This document shows, one piece after another, positions 1-8,480 of a stretch of 52,100 nucleotides of DNA. The position numbers and the translations under genes were made by a program. Source of the stretch: Caldilineaceae bacterium (lineage in GTDB: Bacteria; Chloroflexota; Anaerolineae; Caldilineales; Caldilineaceae); contig JADLFO010000044.1 in NCBI GenBank assembly GCA_020845455.1, positions 1-52,100 on the forward strand, given 5' to 3'. Position 1 is the stretch's first letter, and each line of letters begins with the position of its first letter. A model generated the notes under the pieces. That model was not told where the DNA came from and ran no database searches. It saw nothing but the letters and a program-made list of their open reading frames with translations.

Positions 1-1344
1 ACGCGGCTGCTCGATTTTGTGCGCCAGCAGGCCGCGCTCGCCGCCGCGCCGCAGGGCGACCGCACGTCGATCACCTTTATTATGGGCGAGGACCCGCCCG
101 GCACCGACAATCTTTTCTACACTGGCGCGACGGCGCATTTTACGCTGCACCCCGCGGGCCGTCTGGTCACCAACCTGCGCACGCTGCTGGAGGTGCGCAA
201 CCATCTGGACGCAAACCGCCCGGCCAACGGTCTGCCCTGGGGCGAGGTCAATATCGTCGTGCATGCCAACGAGGAAGGCGGCATGTCGATCCCGGTGGTG
301 GATGTGCCCGCCGGGCAGGACCCGGCCTTCCACCAGGCCAACACCTTTACGCTGCAGGATGCCATCGCCAGCCATGCGCTGCAGCCGTTGGTGGACGGCG
401 TGGTGGATGCGCGCACGACGCTTAACATCCGCGGCTGCTCGCTGGGCCAAAGCCAAGATATGCTGCATCTGCTCAGCACCGGCTTTGGCGGCGACGAGGC
501 GCAGCGCCCCATTGTGCGCGCGCCCAAACATCTGCAGGCGTTTGAGTTTACGCCGGACAACTGGCGGCCGCATCATGTCAATGCCCCGGCCGCGACCGAT
601 CTCTATTTTATCGAGTTTTGGTTTGTGGGTTTTCCCCACGGCCACCGGCCCACCAATGCCACCTTGATCCAGCAGTTCAACGCCAAATATCCCGGCGCGG
701 GGATCAACTGGGCGACAGGGCTGGCGCATCCCGGCGCGCCCGCCGGCGACCAGTTGACGAACGAAACGCGCGAGCGCACCTATCGGTTTGATCTCACCAC
801 CGGCTATTTCCCGCTGCCCGCCAACAACGCCGCGCTTGCCAACACGCTGGCGCAGATCGGCGGCGACTTCGCGGGGTTGAGCAATGTGCAGGAGACCAAC
901 CGCGAGCCTGCGGCGGAGGGCCGCACGCGCGTCTTCTTCGAGGCCATCCAGAACGGCAACCCGTTTAACGGGCAGTTGGACATGGGCCCCAACCCGCCCG
1001 CCAACGATGCGGCGCGCAATGCGCTGGTCGCCGCCGAGCCGGATGTGATTGCCGATCTGGCGCGCGTCGGCCATGTCTTTGCCGACTATGACTGGGGGTT
1101 TGTCCAGAACGATGTGAGCACCGGCAATGGGGGACGTGAGTGGACTTTGGTCGCCACGGGCCGCCATACCATCCTGCGTATCCAGCGCGAACTGCGCGAA
1201 CCGGACCCGGCACGGCCAGGGCATACCCGCCGTCTCTACCCTGCCGTCACCGACCGGACCCATTTTGGCGAAGAGGTCCCGGCGCGGCCTGCCCAACATC
1301 CGCCGGGCGAAAACGTCCCGATCGAGAACCCGAACCCGCCCTAG
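1..1344 (+). CDS. eCIS-associated protein with a clan CD-like His/Cys pattern, 5' partial
   Basis: The reading frame is open from base 1, so the true start lies outside the window; 447 residues are visible. It precedes the injection-system hub gene by 27 bases on the same strand and is probably in that operon. Two hydrophobic strands end in candidate catalytic residues: NIVVHANEEGG (His88 of the visible part) and LNIRGCSLGQ (Cys146). This strand-His then strand-Gly-Cys spacing resembles caspase-like clan CD folds such as CHAT and DUF4347. A Cys followed by a helix and another strand (HLQAFEF) also fits. The C-terminal 250 residues are not recognised; the tail is Pro-rich. The protease reading is inference from pattern only. 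An effector carried by the particle or a structural adaptor are both possible. Confidence 0.6.
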   Translation, partial: TRLLDFVRQQAALAAAPQGDRTSITFIMGEDPPGTDNLFYTGATAHFTLHPAGRLVTNLRTLLEVRNHLDANRPANGLPWGEVNIVVHANEEGGMSIPVVDVPAGQDPAFHQANTFTLQDAIASHALQPLVDGVVDARTTLNIRGCSLGQSQDMLHLLSTGFGGDEAQRPIVRAPKHLQAFEFTPDNWRPHHVNAPAATDLYFIEFWFVGFPHGHRPTNATLIQQFNAKYPGAGINWATGLAHPGAPAGDQLTNETRERTYRFDLTTGYFPLPANNAALANTLAQIGGDFAGLSNVQETNREPAAEGRTRVFFEAIQNGNPFNGQLDMGPNPPANDAARNALVAAEPDVIADLARVGHVFADYDWGFVQNDVSTGNGGREWTLVATGRHTILRIQRELREPDPARPGHTRRLYPAVTDRTHFGEEVPARPAQHPPGENVPIENPNPP

Positions 1345-1371
1345 AGTACTGCTGGAGCCAGCGGATCGACC

Positions 1372-2511
1372 ATGACCGGCCTATTGGATATTTTACCGGG
1401 GACGAGTACACAACCCGCGGCCGTGCGCCGCCCCACCTTTGCCGTGCATTTTAGCCCCCCCAGCGGTGGCGGCGGCGGGCTGTTGGAGGCCGCGGGCAGC
1501 GCCTTGGGGTTGACCCCAGGCGGCGATGATCCTTGGGCCACGGCCCTGGTCGCCATCCAGATCGACAGCTATCTGGCCCCCGGCGTGGATGTCGCTATGC
1601 TCTACCTGGCCAATGAGGCCCGCGCTCCCGGCGTGGCGCTGGGCGACCCCGGATCGATTGAACTGGGTTATGGCGACGGCGGCAATGTGCTCGTCTTCAC
1701 CGGCCATGTGGACGCCGTCCGCACCCATTTGGCGGGCGCGACCCGGATCACGCTGGTCAACAGCAGCGCGACCCTGGCGCGCCGCCGCATCGACCAGAGC
1801 TACCAGCAGCAGAGCGCGGGCGCGATCGTCAACGACCTGATCGGCCAGTGCGGCGTCGCCGCCGGAGATGTCGAGGACGGCAGCGACTATCCTTTTTATG
1901 TCGTCGACGCGCCGCGCACCGTCTATCAGCACATCGCGCGGCTGGCGCAGCGCAGCGGCTATGCCGCATGGATCACCGCCGAGGACAAGCTCCAGTTTGC
2001 CCCTGCCGCCGCCGACAGCGCCGTCCAGACCTTTACCTATGCCCAGGATCTGCTGGCCGTCCATCTGGTTGAGGGTGCGCCGCTGGCAGGCGTCATGTTG
2101 ACCGGCGAAGGCGCGGCGGGCAGCCAGGGCAGCGACGCCTGGCCGTGGCTGATCAAAGATGCCGCCGCTGTTCAGAAGAGCGCCGGGGAGGAAGCGGGCG
2201 CGCGCCCGCTGGTCGACGCCGCGCTGCGCAGCGGCGACGCGTTGGAGACTGCGGCCGCGGCCTATCTGGCCGAGCAGGGGGGCAGCGCCGGGCGGCTGAT
2301 CGTGCCGGGCACGCCGGATGTCACGGTGGGCACAGCCGTCGAGATCGCGGGCGCGCCGCAAGACGCACTCAATGGGCTGCACCTGGTCACGCGCCTGCGC
2401 CACCGCTATGACAAAGGGCGCGGTTTTGTCACCGAACTGGCCCTGCGTCGCGCCGGAGAGAGCGCCGGCGGCCTGGGCGGGCTGGCGGCCCTCGCCGGCG
2501 GCCTGCTGTAG
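1372..2511 (+). CDS. Phage late control D / VgrG N-terminal-like baseplate hub (Afp8-like)
   Basis: The 379-residue product resembles the gpD/gp27-like hub of contractile tails and eCIS particles, which forms the trimeric ring between inner tube and spike. Supporting segments are an N-terminal beta barrel (about residues 20-125), a helical stretch with QSAGAIVNDLIGQCG and RTVYQHIARLAQRSGYAAWI (about 145-200), and a second barrel ending LNGLHLVTRLRHRYDKGRGF. Assignment also rests on context: spike, PAAR, gp25 and J genes follow at once. It lacks the gp5 spike part that VgrG proteins carry, because that part is the next gene. The ATG has a GGAG upstream. Confidence 0.85.
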   Translation: MTGLLDILPGTSTQPAAVRRPTFAVHFSPPSGGGGGLLEAAGSALGLTPGGDDPWATALVAIQIDSYLAPGVDVAMLYLANEARAPGVALGDPGSIELGYGDGGNVLVFTGHVDAVRTHLAGATRITLVNSSATLARRRIDQSYQQQSAGAIVNDLIGQCGVAAGDVEDGSDYPFYVVDAPRTVYQHIARLAQRSGYAAWITAEDKLQFAPAAADSAVQTFTYAQDLLAVHLVEGAPLAGVMLTGEGAAGSQGSDAWPWLIKDAAAVQKSAGEEAGARPLVDAALRSGDALETAAAAYLAEQGGSAGRLIVPGTPDVTVGTAVEIAGAPQDALNGLHLVTRLRHRYDKGRGFVTELALRRAGESAGGLGGLAALAGGLL

Positions 2512-2531
2512 ATGAAAGACATCGGTTATTT

Positions 2532-3179
2532 ATGACCAATCTCTATGAAACGATTCGCCGCATTGTCCAAGAAGAACTCTGCACGCTGCGTACCGCCGAA
2601 CTCGGGGTCGTGCAAGAGCAGCATCCTCATGCCGCCGACGGCGATACGGATAACTATGGCTGCACGGTTGTGCTGCGCAATTCGGGGATCGTGCTGGCGC
2701 AGGTTCCGGTTGCTACGCCGCGCATCGGCCATGCCTCGATCCCGGCCGTGGGCGATCTCGTCCTGGTGCAGTTTCTGGGCGGCGACGTCAACGCGCCGGT
2801 GATCGTCGGCAGTCTCTACAACGACGAAGACCGGCCCCCGCTCAACGACGCCGGTCAGGTGGCGCTGCATTTGCCGCTGGGCGCGGCCGACGGCGATGCG
2901 GTCAAGCTGCTGCTGCAGAGCGGCGATACGCGCACCGTCGAACTGGCGCTCGGCAGTGGGCTGACCGTCCAACTCCAGGATGACGACCCCGTGGTCAAGC
3001 TGGAGGTGGACGGCGGCAAGGCGACGGTGCAGATCGACCGCGACGGCGCGGTCAGCGTCAAGGCGCAGGGCGACATCACGGTCGAGACGCAGGGCAATCT
3101 ATCGGTCAAAGCCACTGAGATCAAGGTGGAGGCCCAGGCTACGCTGACGCTGAAGGGCGCGACGGTCAATATCAACTGA
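2532..3179 (+). CDS. Baseplate spike protein, gpV/gp5-like (OB fold plus beta-helix)
   Basis: The 215-residue protein has an OB-fold core (about residues 20-105, including VPVATPRIGHASIPAVGDLV and GGDVNAPVIVGSLYNDEDRP), the signature of gpV/gp5/VgrG-C spikes. A repetitive acidic beta-prism follows, with short repeats such as GDITVETQGNLSVKATEIKV. Such repeats form the trimeric needle that the PAAR protein caps. It lies 20 bases after the hub gene. The N-terminal helix (MTNLYETIRRIVQEEL) is typical for this family in eCIS loci. The start is ATG 2532. Confidence 0.88.
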   Translation: MTNLYETIRRIVQEELCTLRTAELGVVQEQHPHAADGDTDNYGCTVVLRNSGIVLAQVPVATPRIGHASIPAVGDLVLVQFLGGDVNAPVIVGSLYNDEDRPPLNDAGQVALHLPLGAADGDAVKLLLQSGDTRTVELALGSGLTVQLQDDDPVVKLEVDGGKATVQIDRDGAVSVKAQGDITVETQGNLSVKATEIKVEAQATLTLKGATVNIN

Positions 3180-3186
3180 GAAGAGA

Positions 3187-3262
3187 TATTCACCGCAAAG
3201 GCGCGGAGGGCGCAAAGAAGAGAAATAAGAAAGCAAAGAGGAGAGGCAGAGAAAAGAGGGGA
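3187..3262 (+). repeat. Dispersed CACCGCAAAGG-type intergenic repeat, copy A
   Basis: The stretch begins TTCACCGCAAAGG, continues with GCGCAAAG and an AG-rich tail, and ends in AGAGGGG just before the PAAR start codon. Related copies lie at 47306-47376 and 47435-47472. The purine-rich tail appears to supply the ribosome binding site of the downstream gene. Confidence 0.7.
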
Positions 3263-3265
3263 TAG

Positions 3266-3661
3266 ATGGCGCAGCCTGCGGCGAAACAGGGCGACCGTAT
3301 TGTCGCCACCGATACGCATATCGTGATGATCCCGTCGCCGGGCGGGCCGGCGCCGACGCCGCTGCCCCATCCCTTTACGGGCATCATCGACGGGTCGTTG
3401 AGCAGCGATGTCAACATCGAAGGCAAACCCGCGGCCACGCAGGGCAGCACCGCCACCAACACCCCGGCGCATATTCCGCAGGGAGGGCCGTTTCAGAAAC
3501 CGCCCGCCAACCGCGCCACGATCCAACTGGGCAGCGGCACAGTCTTGATCAACGGCAAACCGGCGGCGCGCAACGGCGATACGGCCATCACCTGTAACGA
3601 CCCCGCCGACCTGCCCGCCGGGACGGTGATCGCCGTGGGGACGGTGTTGATTGGGGGGTAA
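3266..3661 (+). CDS. PAAR-domain spike tip protein
   Basis: This 131-residue protein matches PAAR-repeat tips that sharpen the spike of type VI and eCIS particles. Visible hallmarks are AAKQGDRIVATDTHIVMIPS at the N-terminus, INGKPAARNGDTAITC late in the protein, and a glycine-rich end (VIAVGTVLIGG). His20, His34 and Cys110 are candidate metal ligands, by analogy with the single zinc site of PAAR proteins. The domain stands alone, with no C-terminal toxin extension, so it is structural rather than an evolved effector. The start ATG sits 4 bases after AGAGGGGATAG, part of the dispersed repeat at 3187-3262. Confidence 0.87.
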   Translation: MAQPAAKQGDRIVATDTHIVMIPSPGGPAPTPLPHPFTGIIDGSLSSDVNIEGKPAATQGSTATNTPAHIPQGGPFQKPPANRATIQLGSGTVLINGKPAARNGDTAITCNDPADLPAGTVIAVGTVLIGG

Positions 3662-3724
3662 GCAGCGCCGATCGCGCTAGGCAGTTCATGCATGGCCGTG
3701 ATCGCCAGGCCGTAAACGACCTGG

Positions 3725-3757
3725 CTAAAGAACAACGCCCCATCAATGGGGCTTTAG
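3725..3757 (+). terminator. Terminator-like hairpin inside the eCIS operon
   Basis: GCCCCAT (3737-3743) pairs with ATGGGGC (3746-3752) across a 2-base loop, is flanked by CTAAAG and CTTTAG, and is followed by only three T residues. It lies in the 150-base gap between the PAAR and gp25 genes. It could attenuate or process the transcript; the stem is short and the T-tract weak. Confidence 0.4.
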
Positions 3758-3813
3758 CGTAGGTCCAGTCGGAAAACCGCACCTACACATTGAATGTTTA
3801 TAGGAGCTATGTC

Positions 3814-4269
3814 GTGGCCGACAGCCAACTGCTGACCGATATCCGCCTGACGCTGCGCCGCAATGAACTGCGCCCGGTCTATGCGCTCGCCGCTGCGCCG
3901 CGCCGCGTGCCCAAGGTTGGCACGCGGGTTGACCTGGCGACGGTGGAGGGGCGCGAAAACCTGGGCCAAGCCGTGGTGCTGCGCCTGCTCACCCCGCGCG
4001 GTGAACTGGCGGCGCTCGGCCACCCCACCTATGGCTCGCGCTTGCATGAATTGGTGGGGCGGCAGAACACCGACACCACGCGCAACCTGGTCAAGCTGCA
4101 CATCCTCGAAAGCCTGCAGCAAGAAGCGCGCATCGCCAAGGTCACTCAGTTGGAGGTGCAGCCCGCGCCCGGCACGCGCGATCGCGTCGACGTGCTGCTG
4201 GTGGTCGAGCCGGTCGGCGCTGCGCCCGCGGTCACCATCGGCCCCTTTACCCTGGAGTTAGAAGCATGA
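3814..4269 (+). CDS. gp25-like baseplate wedge protein
   Basis: The 151-residue product belongs to the gp25/gpW-like family of baseplate wedge proteins that nucleate sheath polymerisation. Family features are GRENLGQAVVLRLLTPRGEL, the conserved HPTYGSRLHELVGR segment (about residues 75-88), and a C-terminal strand pair (VDVLLVVEPVG, VTIGPFTLELEA). GTG 3814 was chosen because AGGAG (3802-3806) lies 7 bases upstream; a TTG at 3790 is in frame but lies before that site. The stop overlaps the J start in an ATGA tetramer, so translation is probably coupled. Confidence 0.88.
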   Translation: MADSQLLTDIRLTLRRNELRPVYALAAAPRRVPKVGTRVDLATVEGRENLGQAVVLRLLTPRGELAALGHPTYGSRLHELVGRQNTDTTRNLVKLHILESLQQEARIAKVTQLEVQPAPGTRDRVDVLLVVEPVGAAPAVTIGPFTLELEA

Positions 4270-6023
4270 GCATCCGGCGTCGCACCTATCCTGAAGTGCT
4301 CGAAAATGTCCTGACCGGTCTGGTGCAGGGGGTCGCTGCCGAGGCGCATCCCTTCCCGCCGAGTGACACCCCGCCCTTTGCCCATGTGCTTGAACGGTCG
4401 CCTGTGGCCGCCATCATCTCGGTCTATGGCAGCCGCAACGGGCAGCCGTTTCGTTTCACTGAAAACACCGACTATGTCTTGGCGAACGGCCAATCGCTTG
4501 TCTGGCAAAACGAGGGCGGCCAACTGCCCGATGCCGGCACCCTGGTCACCGTCAACTATACGCCGCAGTCGGCCCAGGCCAACCAGACCGACATCTATCC
4601 CGGCAGCGTTCTGCGCACGCTGGTCGAGACCGTCGCCCTGGAGATCAGCCGCCTCTATGCCCAACTGGAGGCCGTCTACCAGTCGGCCTATATTGACACC
4701 GCCGGCGGCTCCTCGCTTGACAAGGTCGTGGCGCTGCTCGGCGTCGAGCGCGTCACCGGCAACCACCCGGCGGGCGAAGTCGTCTTTACGCGCGCCGGCG
4801 GCAGCCGCGGCGCGATCACCATCCCCGCCGGGACGCGCATCACTACCGCTGCCGGCGATGTCGAATATGCGACGACCACCACCGTCACCGTGCTGGACAA
4901 CCAGAACACGGCGCGCGTGCCGGCGCGCGACCTGGAAGCCACCAACGACCCCTTGGCCGCCGACCTGCTGACCGTCTTGCCGATCCCGATTGCGGGGATT
5001 GCAGGCGTCACCAACCCCAACCCGACCAGCATCACCACCCAGGCCGAAAGCGACGACGAACTGCGGGCGCGCGCCAAGAATGTCCTGGTCGGCAGCGAGC
5101 GCGCCACCGTGGCCGCGCTGCGGCAGGCGGTCGAACGCCAGGGTGTCTCCGCCGAGATCGTCGAAGACCCGGCGCAGCCCGGCGTCATCACCGTCAACAC
5201 CTTTACCGACCAGATGTCGCCTGAACTGCTGCAGCGCATCCGCACCGCGCTGGCCGACGCGCGGCCCGCGGGGGTCTTTGTCAAAGAGCCGGATGTACAA
5301 ACCCCGGCCAAGGTCGGTCTACAGATCCGGCTGACCACGGTGAGCGGTCTCGTCCCCGCCGACCTGCGCGCCATTCAAGAGAAGGTGCGGGCGGCGGTTG
5401 CCGACTATTTTGCCAAACTGCCTGCCAAGGCCAACGCCGGCTTGAGCAAAATTACGGGGTTGGTGATGGCCGTGCCCGGCGTCGAAGATATGCGGCTGCT
5501 GGCCGCCACGCGTGACGGTGCGCCGCTCGACATCGGCGGCCCTGAACTGGACCTGGCTAACCAGGCCACTGTGCTCGATTCGCTGCAACTGGCCGACCCG
5601 GCCCTGCCGTCACAGCTTTCGGCCACCATTACCTATGCCGCCGCCACCGCCGCGCCCGACGAGCCGGATATCCGCAGCGCGCTGGCCGCGACCTTTGACT
5701 ATCTCAACCAACTGAACCAGGCCGAGCTTGCGCCTGGTGCGCCTGCCGCCGAGCAGGAGAAGCGCGTGATCTCCTATGGCAAACTGCTGCTGGCGATCCC
5801 GCTGCCCGGCAAGCCCGCCACGCCTTTGCAGAGCTACGACGCCGCACCCAATCCCGCCCTGCTCCCTGCCGGCGGCGGCGACTATGGCGTTACCTTTGCC
5901 ATCACCATGCCCGGCGGTTTGAGCCAACTGCTGGCCGCGGCGGGTGATGCCTATACGCTCACCCCCTTCGAGCGGCTCTCGCTCAACATCGTCACGCTCG
6001 CTGTGGAGGCTGCCAATGGTTAG
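4266..6023 (+). CDS. Baseplate J-like protein
   Basis: The 585-residue protein matches baseplate J/gp6-like wedge proteins (Afp11-like), which form the ring linking hub to sheath. The N-terminal SIRRRTYPEVLENVLTGLVQ is typical. The J core spans about residues 110-400: helical YPGSVLRTLVETVALEISRL, then GSSLDKVVALLGVERVTGN, AGTRITTAAGDVEYATT, QAESDDELRARAKNVL and DARPAGVFV. The C-terminal 150 residues are an additional domain found in longer eCIS members. It overlaps gp25 by 4 bases and the next gene by 8. Confidence 0.9.
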   Translation: MSIRRRTYPEVLENVLTGLVQGVAAEAHPFPPSDTPPFAHVLERSPVAAIISVYGSRNGQPFRFTENTDYVLANGQSLVWQNEGGQLPDAGTLVTVNYTPQSAQANQTDIYPGSVLRTLVETVALEISRLYAQLEAVYQSAYIDTAGGSSLDKVVALLGVERVTGNHPAGEVVFTRAGGSRGAITIPAGTRITTAAGDVEYATTTTVTVLDNQNTARVPARDLEATNDPLAADLLTVLPIPIAGIAGVTNPNPTSITTQAESDDELRARAKNVLVGSERATVAALRQAVERQGVSAEIVEDPAQPGVITVNTFTDQMSPELLQRIRTALADARPAGVFVKEPDVQTPAKVGLQIRLTTVSGLVPADLRAIQEKVRAAVADYFAKLPAKANAGLSKITGLVMAVPGVEDMRLLAATRDGAPLDIGGPELDLANQATVLDSLQLADPALPSQLSATITYAAATAAPDEPDIRSALAATFDYLNQLNQAELAPGAPAAEQEKRVISYGKLLLAIPLPGKPATPLQSYDAAPNPALLPAGGGDYGVTFAITMPGGLSQLLAAAGDAYTLTPFERLSLNIVTLAVEAANG

Positions 6024-8391
6024 CCGCGCCGTCATGACCAGCCGCCTACCCTCACTCTACCGGCCCGAAGCAGGCGATACCACGCTGCTGACCGTCCTCC
6101 TGGCAGGGATCGGCGCGGTGCTCGACGCCGTGCAGGCTGACGCCGGGCTGGTGATGCAGTCGCACTGGCTCGACTACGCCGACGCCGCGCTCTTTAGCCC
6201 CTTGGTGGCGCGCGCCCGCGATCTGGCCGACCAGCCGCGCCTCGACCCATTCCAGGTCGACGACCCTGAGACGCCGGACGGCCAGCTTGCCGATACCTTC
6301 CCCTATGTCAATCACCTGGCGCGCCTGGCCGCGCTGCTGCCTGTGCTGCATTGGAGCGAACCGGCCCATCTGCGCGAAGGGGTGGAAGCGTATCGCACGC
6401 GCATCCGGCGCACCGTCGATATTTACAAGAATGGCCTTGGCACGCTCAGCGCCATCCGCCGCATGGTCGAGGCGCAATTGCCCCTCGACATGGCGCTGCC
6501 GCTCGACCGGCGTGATTTTCCCTTCTGGCTGGAGGAGTTCGCCGCGCTGGACAAACGGCTGGCAGCGGTCGCCACCCCCGGCCCGCCTGACGGCATCCTT
6601 GGCCCGCTGATGGGCTGGGAGGTCGACAACCGCGGGTTGGTTGCGGCGGCTCCCACGGTCTATATCCGCGCCGAAGCCGAAGCCGTGCGCCCCATGGTCG
6701 AACACCGCGCCGGCGGCGTCGGCGTTGCCTACACCGGCACGCTGGCCCCCGGCGAGGCGTTGCGTCTGCGCCCCACCTTTACCAGTTGGACCTGGGGTGC
6801 AGACGGTCTGCTCAGCGCCGCCGACTCAGTCGACCCGACCGCGCCCGGCCCGTGGTCGCCCGCCGCGGGCGCGCCCGACGGCCCGTTCGCTGCCCTGCAC
6901 CAGACCCCCGACCAGACGCTCTGGGCGGCGAGCGGCGGCGCGCTCTGGCGCTTTGACGGCAGCGCCTGGATGCAGGCGCTCGACGGCCTGTCCGCTATCC
7001 GCTGTCTGGCGGATGATGGCACGCGCCTCTTGGCCGGGACGGATGACGGTCTGCTGCGGATCGATCTCTACCCCGGCGAGGGAGAGGCCTTTACCGCCGC
7101 CCCTGTGACGGCGCCGGCCGGCGTGGCGGTCAACGCCCTGCTGCGCCGCGACGATGGGTCGTGGTGGGTCGCGGCGGCTTCGGGTGCGGGCATCCTCTCC
7201 GGCGACACGTTTGCGCCGGCGCTGCTCCAGGGCACGGAGGTCTTTACCGTCTATGCCGACAGCGCCGCAACCACCTTTTTTGGGGCTGCGCTGGGTCTGT
7301 TTCTGCACCAGGCCGCAGGCGATCAATGGCATGTCTACAACGGCACGCAGCGCACCGAACAGGCCGGCGACTGGCAGCCCTTCAACGGATCCCTGCCCGT
7401 CGAGACGGAGGTTGGCTTGCCGCCCGTTCTGGCCGTCTGGCGCGGCGGTGACGGCGCGCTCTGGCTGGGCACAGCCAATGGTCTGGCCCGCTACCGGGCG
7501 CGCCCGGTGAACGGCCTCACCTATGAGACGATCTTGGAGGCCTTTCCCGACCTGACCGTGGGGCCGGTCACGGCTGTGCGCCCCGACGACCGCGATCTGC
7601 TCTGGTTTGCCTGCGACCGCGGGCTGCTGCGTTTTGACGGTCGCCAGCTTTGGCAGCATCGCCAGGATAGCGGCTGGGTGCAGTTGGGCCACGCCGATCT
7701 GGTGTACCCGCCGCAGGACAGACCCAAAGCGCGCGGCGCATGGCGTTTCGACCGCGCCGCCGCGGCCTGGTTGCAGTTCGATACCAGCCAGTTTGTCTTT
7801 GACCCTGCCGCCCCTTTACGCACCGGCGCCGAGCCTGCGGTCAGCGGCTTTACCTGGACCGATGGCCTGCTGGCCGACACCGGCGCATGGGACGGCGTGA
7901 GCTTTACCGCGGCCGCGGCCGTGGACCCGGCGATGTTGCAGACGCGCGTCAAGCCGGACAAGCTGCGCATCGTCCCCGGCGGCATCCCGGCTCTGCCGCG
8001 GCTTGCGCCTGGTCTCTCCGCCTGGCGCTATCTGTCGCGTGAACCTGATGGCGGCAGCGGTCTGCCCACCCCCCCGGCGTGGACGACCGAAGCGCGCCTG
8101 CTGCCTCCGCCCGATGTAGACGAGGCCGTGGCAGGCCGCTTTGAGGAGTTGATCCCGCCACCCGACAGCCGCTATGACGCCGCCGTCTTTGCCTATCCAC
8201 CTGTGGCGCGGGTCTGGTTTGAAATTCAGGAGCAAGGCGCGCTGGCCGTGCTGGCACGGCTCAAACGCCGCGCCCCGAACGAATCGATCGATCCCGCGAT
8301 TGTCGAACGGGTCTGGCAGGGGATCCAGCAAGTCCGGCCTGCCGGGGTGCGCGTCGTGCTGGCAGTCGACGAGGAGATGGTTCGGGGGTAA
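6016..8391 (+). CDS. Tail protein I-like baseplate component with beta-propeller
   Basis: ATG 6016 was chosen: GGAGG lies 7 bases upstream and the start overlaps the J stop, giving 791 residues. Residues 1-190 resemble phage tail protein I/Afp12 (RLPSLYRPEAGDTTLLTVLL, GLVMQSHWLDY, helix with EAYRTRIRRTVDIYKN). Residues 300-580 carry propeller blades of the two-component-regulator type, for example TLWAASGGALWRFDG, ALWLGTANGLARYR and LLWFACDRGLLRFDG. The C-terminus (VRPAGVRVVLAVDEEMVRG) resembles ends of tail-I proteins, so the propeller looks inserted. Tail-I proteins connect fibres to baseplate; the propeller may bind a ligand or dock a fibre. That role is inference. Confidence 0.8.
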   Translation: MVSRAVMTSRLPSLYRPEAGDTTLLTVLLAGIGAVLDAVQADAGLVMQSHWLDYADAALFSPLVARARDLADQPRLDPFQVDDPETPDGQLADTFPYVNHLARLAALLPVLHWSEPAHLREGVEAYRTRIRRTVDIYKNGLGTLSAIRRMVEAQLPLDMALPLDRRDFPFWLEEFAALDKRLAAVATPGPPDGILGPLMGWEVDNRGLVAAAPTVYIRAEAEAVRPMVEHRAGGVGVAYTGTLAPGEALRLRPTFTSWTWGADGLLSAADSVDPTAPGPWSPAAGAPDGPFAALHQTPDQTLWAASGGALWRFDGSAWMQALDGLSAIRCLADDGTRLLAGTDDGLLRIDLYPGEGEAFTAAPVTAPAGVAVNALLRRDDGSWWVAAASGAGILSGDTFAPALLQGTEVFTVYADSAATTFFGAALGLFLHQAAGDQWHVYNGTQRTEQAGDWQPFNGSLPVETEVGLPPVLAVWRGGDGALWLGTANGLARYRARPVNGLTYETILEAFPDLTVGPVTAVRPDDRDLLWFACDRGLLRFDGRQLWQHRQDSGWVQLGHADLVYPPQDRPKARGAWRFDRAAAAWLQFDTSQFVFDPAAPLRTGAEPAVSGFTWTDGLLADTGAWDGVSFTAAAAVDPAMLQTRVKPDKLRIVPGGIPALPRLAPGLSAWRYLSREPDGGSGLPTPPAWTTEARLLPPPDVDEAVAGRFEELIPPPDSRYDAAVFAYPPVARVWFEIQEQGALAVLARLKRRAPNESIDPAIVERVWQGIQQVRPAGVRVVLAVDEEMVRG

Positions 8392-8480
8392 ACAGATAGA
8401 TACGGAATGACGATTGTCTCACGATTTGGTTGACGGGCCTGTGAGGTGTAGCAACTGAGATGAATGAGATGAGGTGAACT

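Noticed and set aside
1393-2403. Long minus-strand open frame (336 codons)
   Set aside because: It mirrors the gpD-like gene in a GC-rich region; its sequence is Arg/Gly/Ala-rich with no recognisable domain.
4146-5300. Minus-strand open frame of 384 codons
   Set aside because: Antisense shadow of the baseplate J gene; low-complexity composition and no plausible start site.
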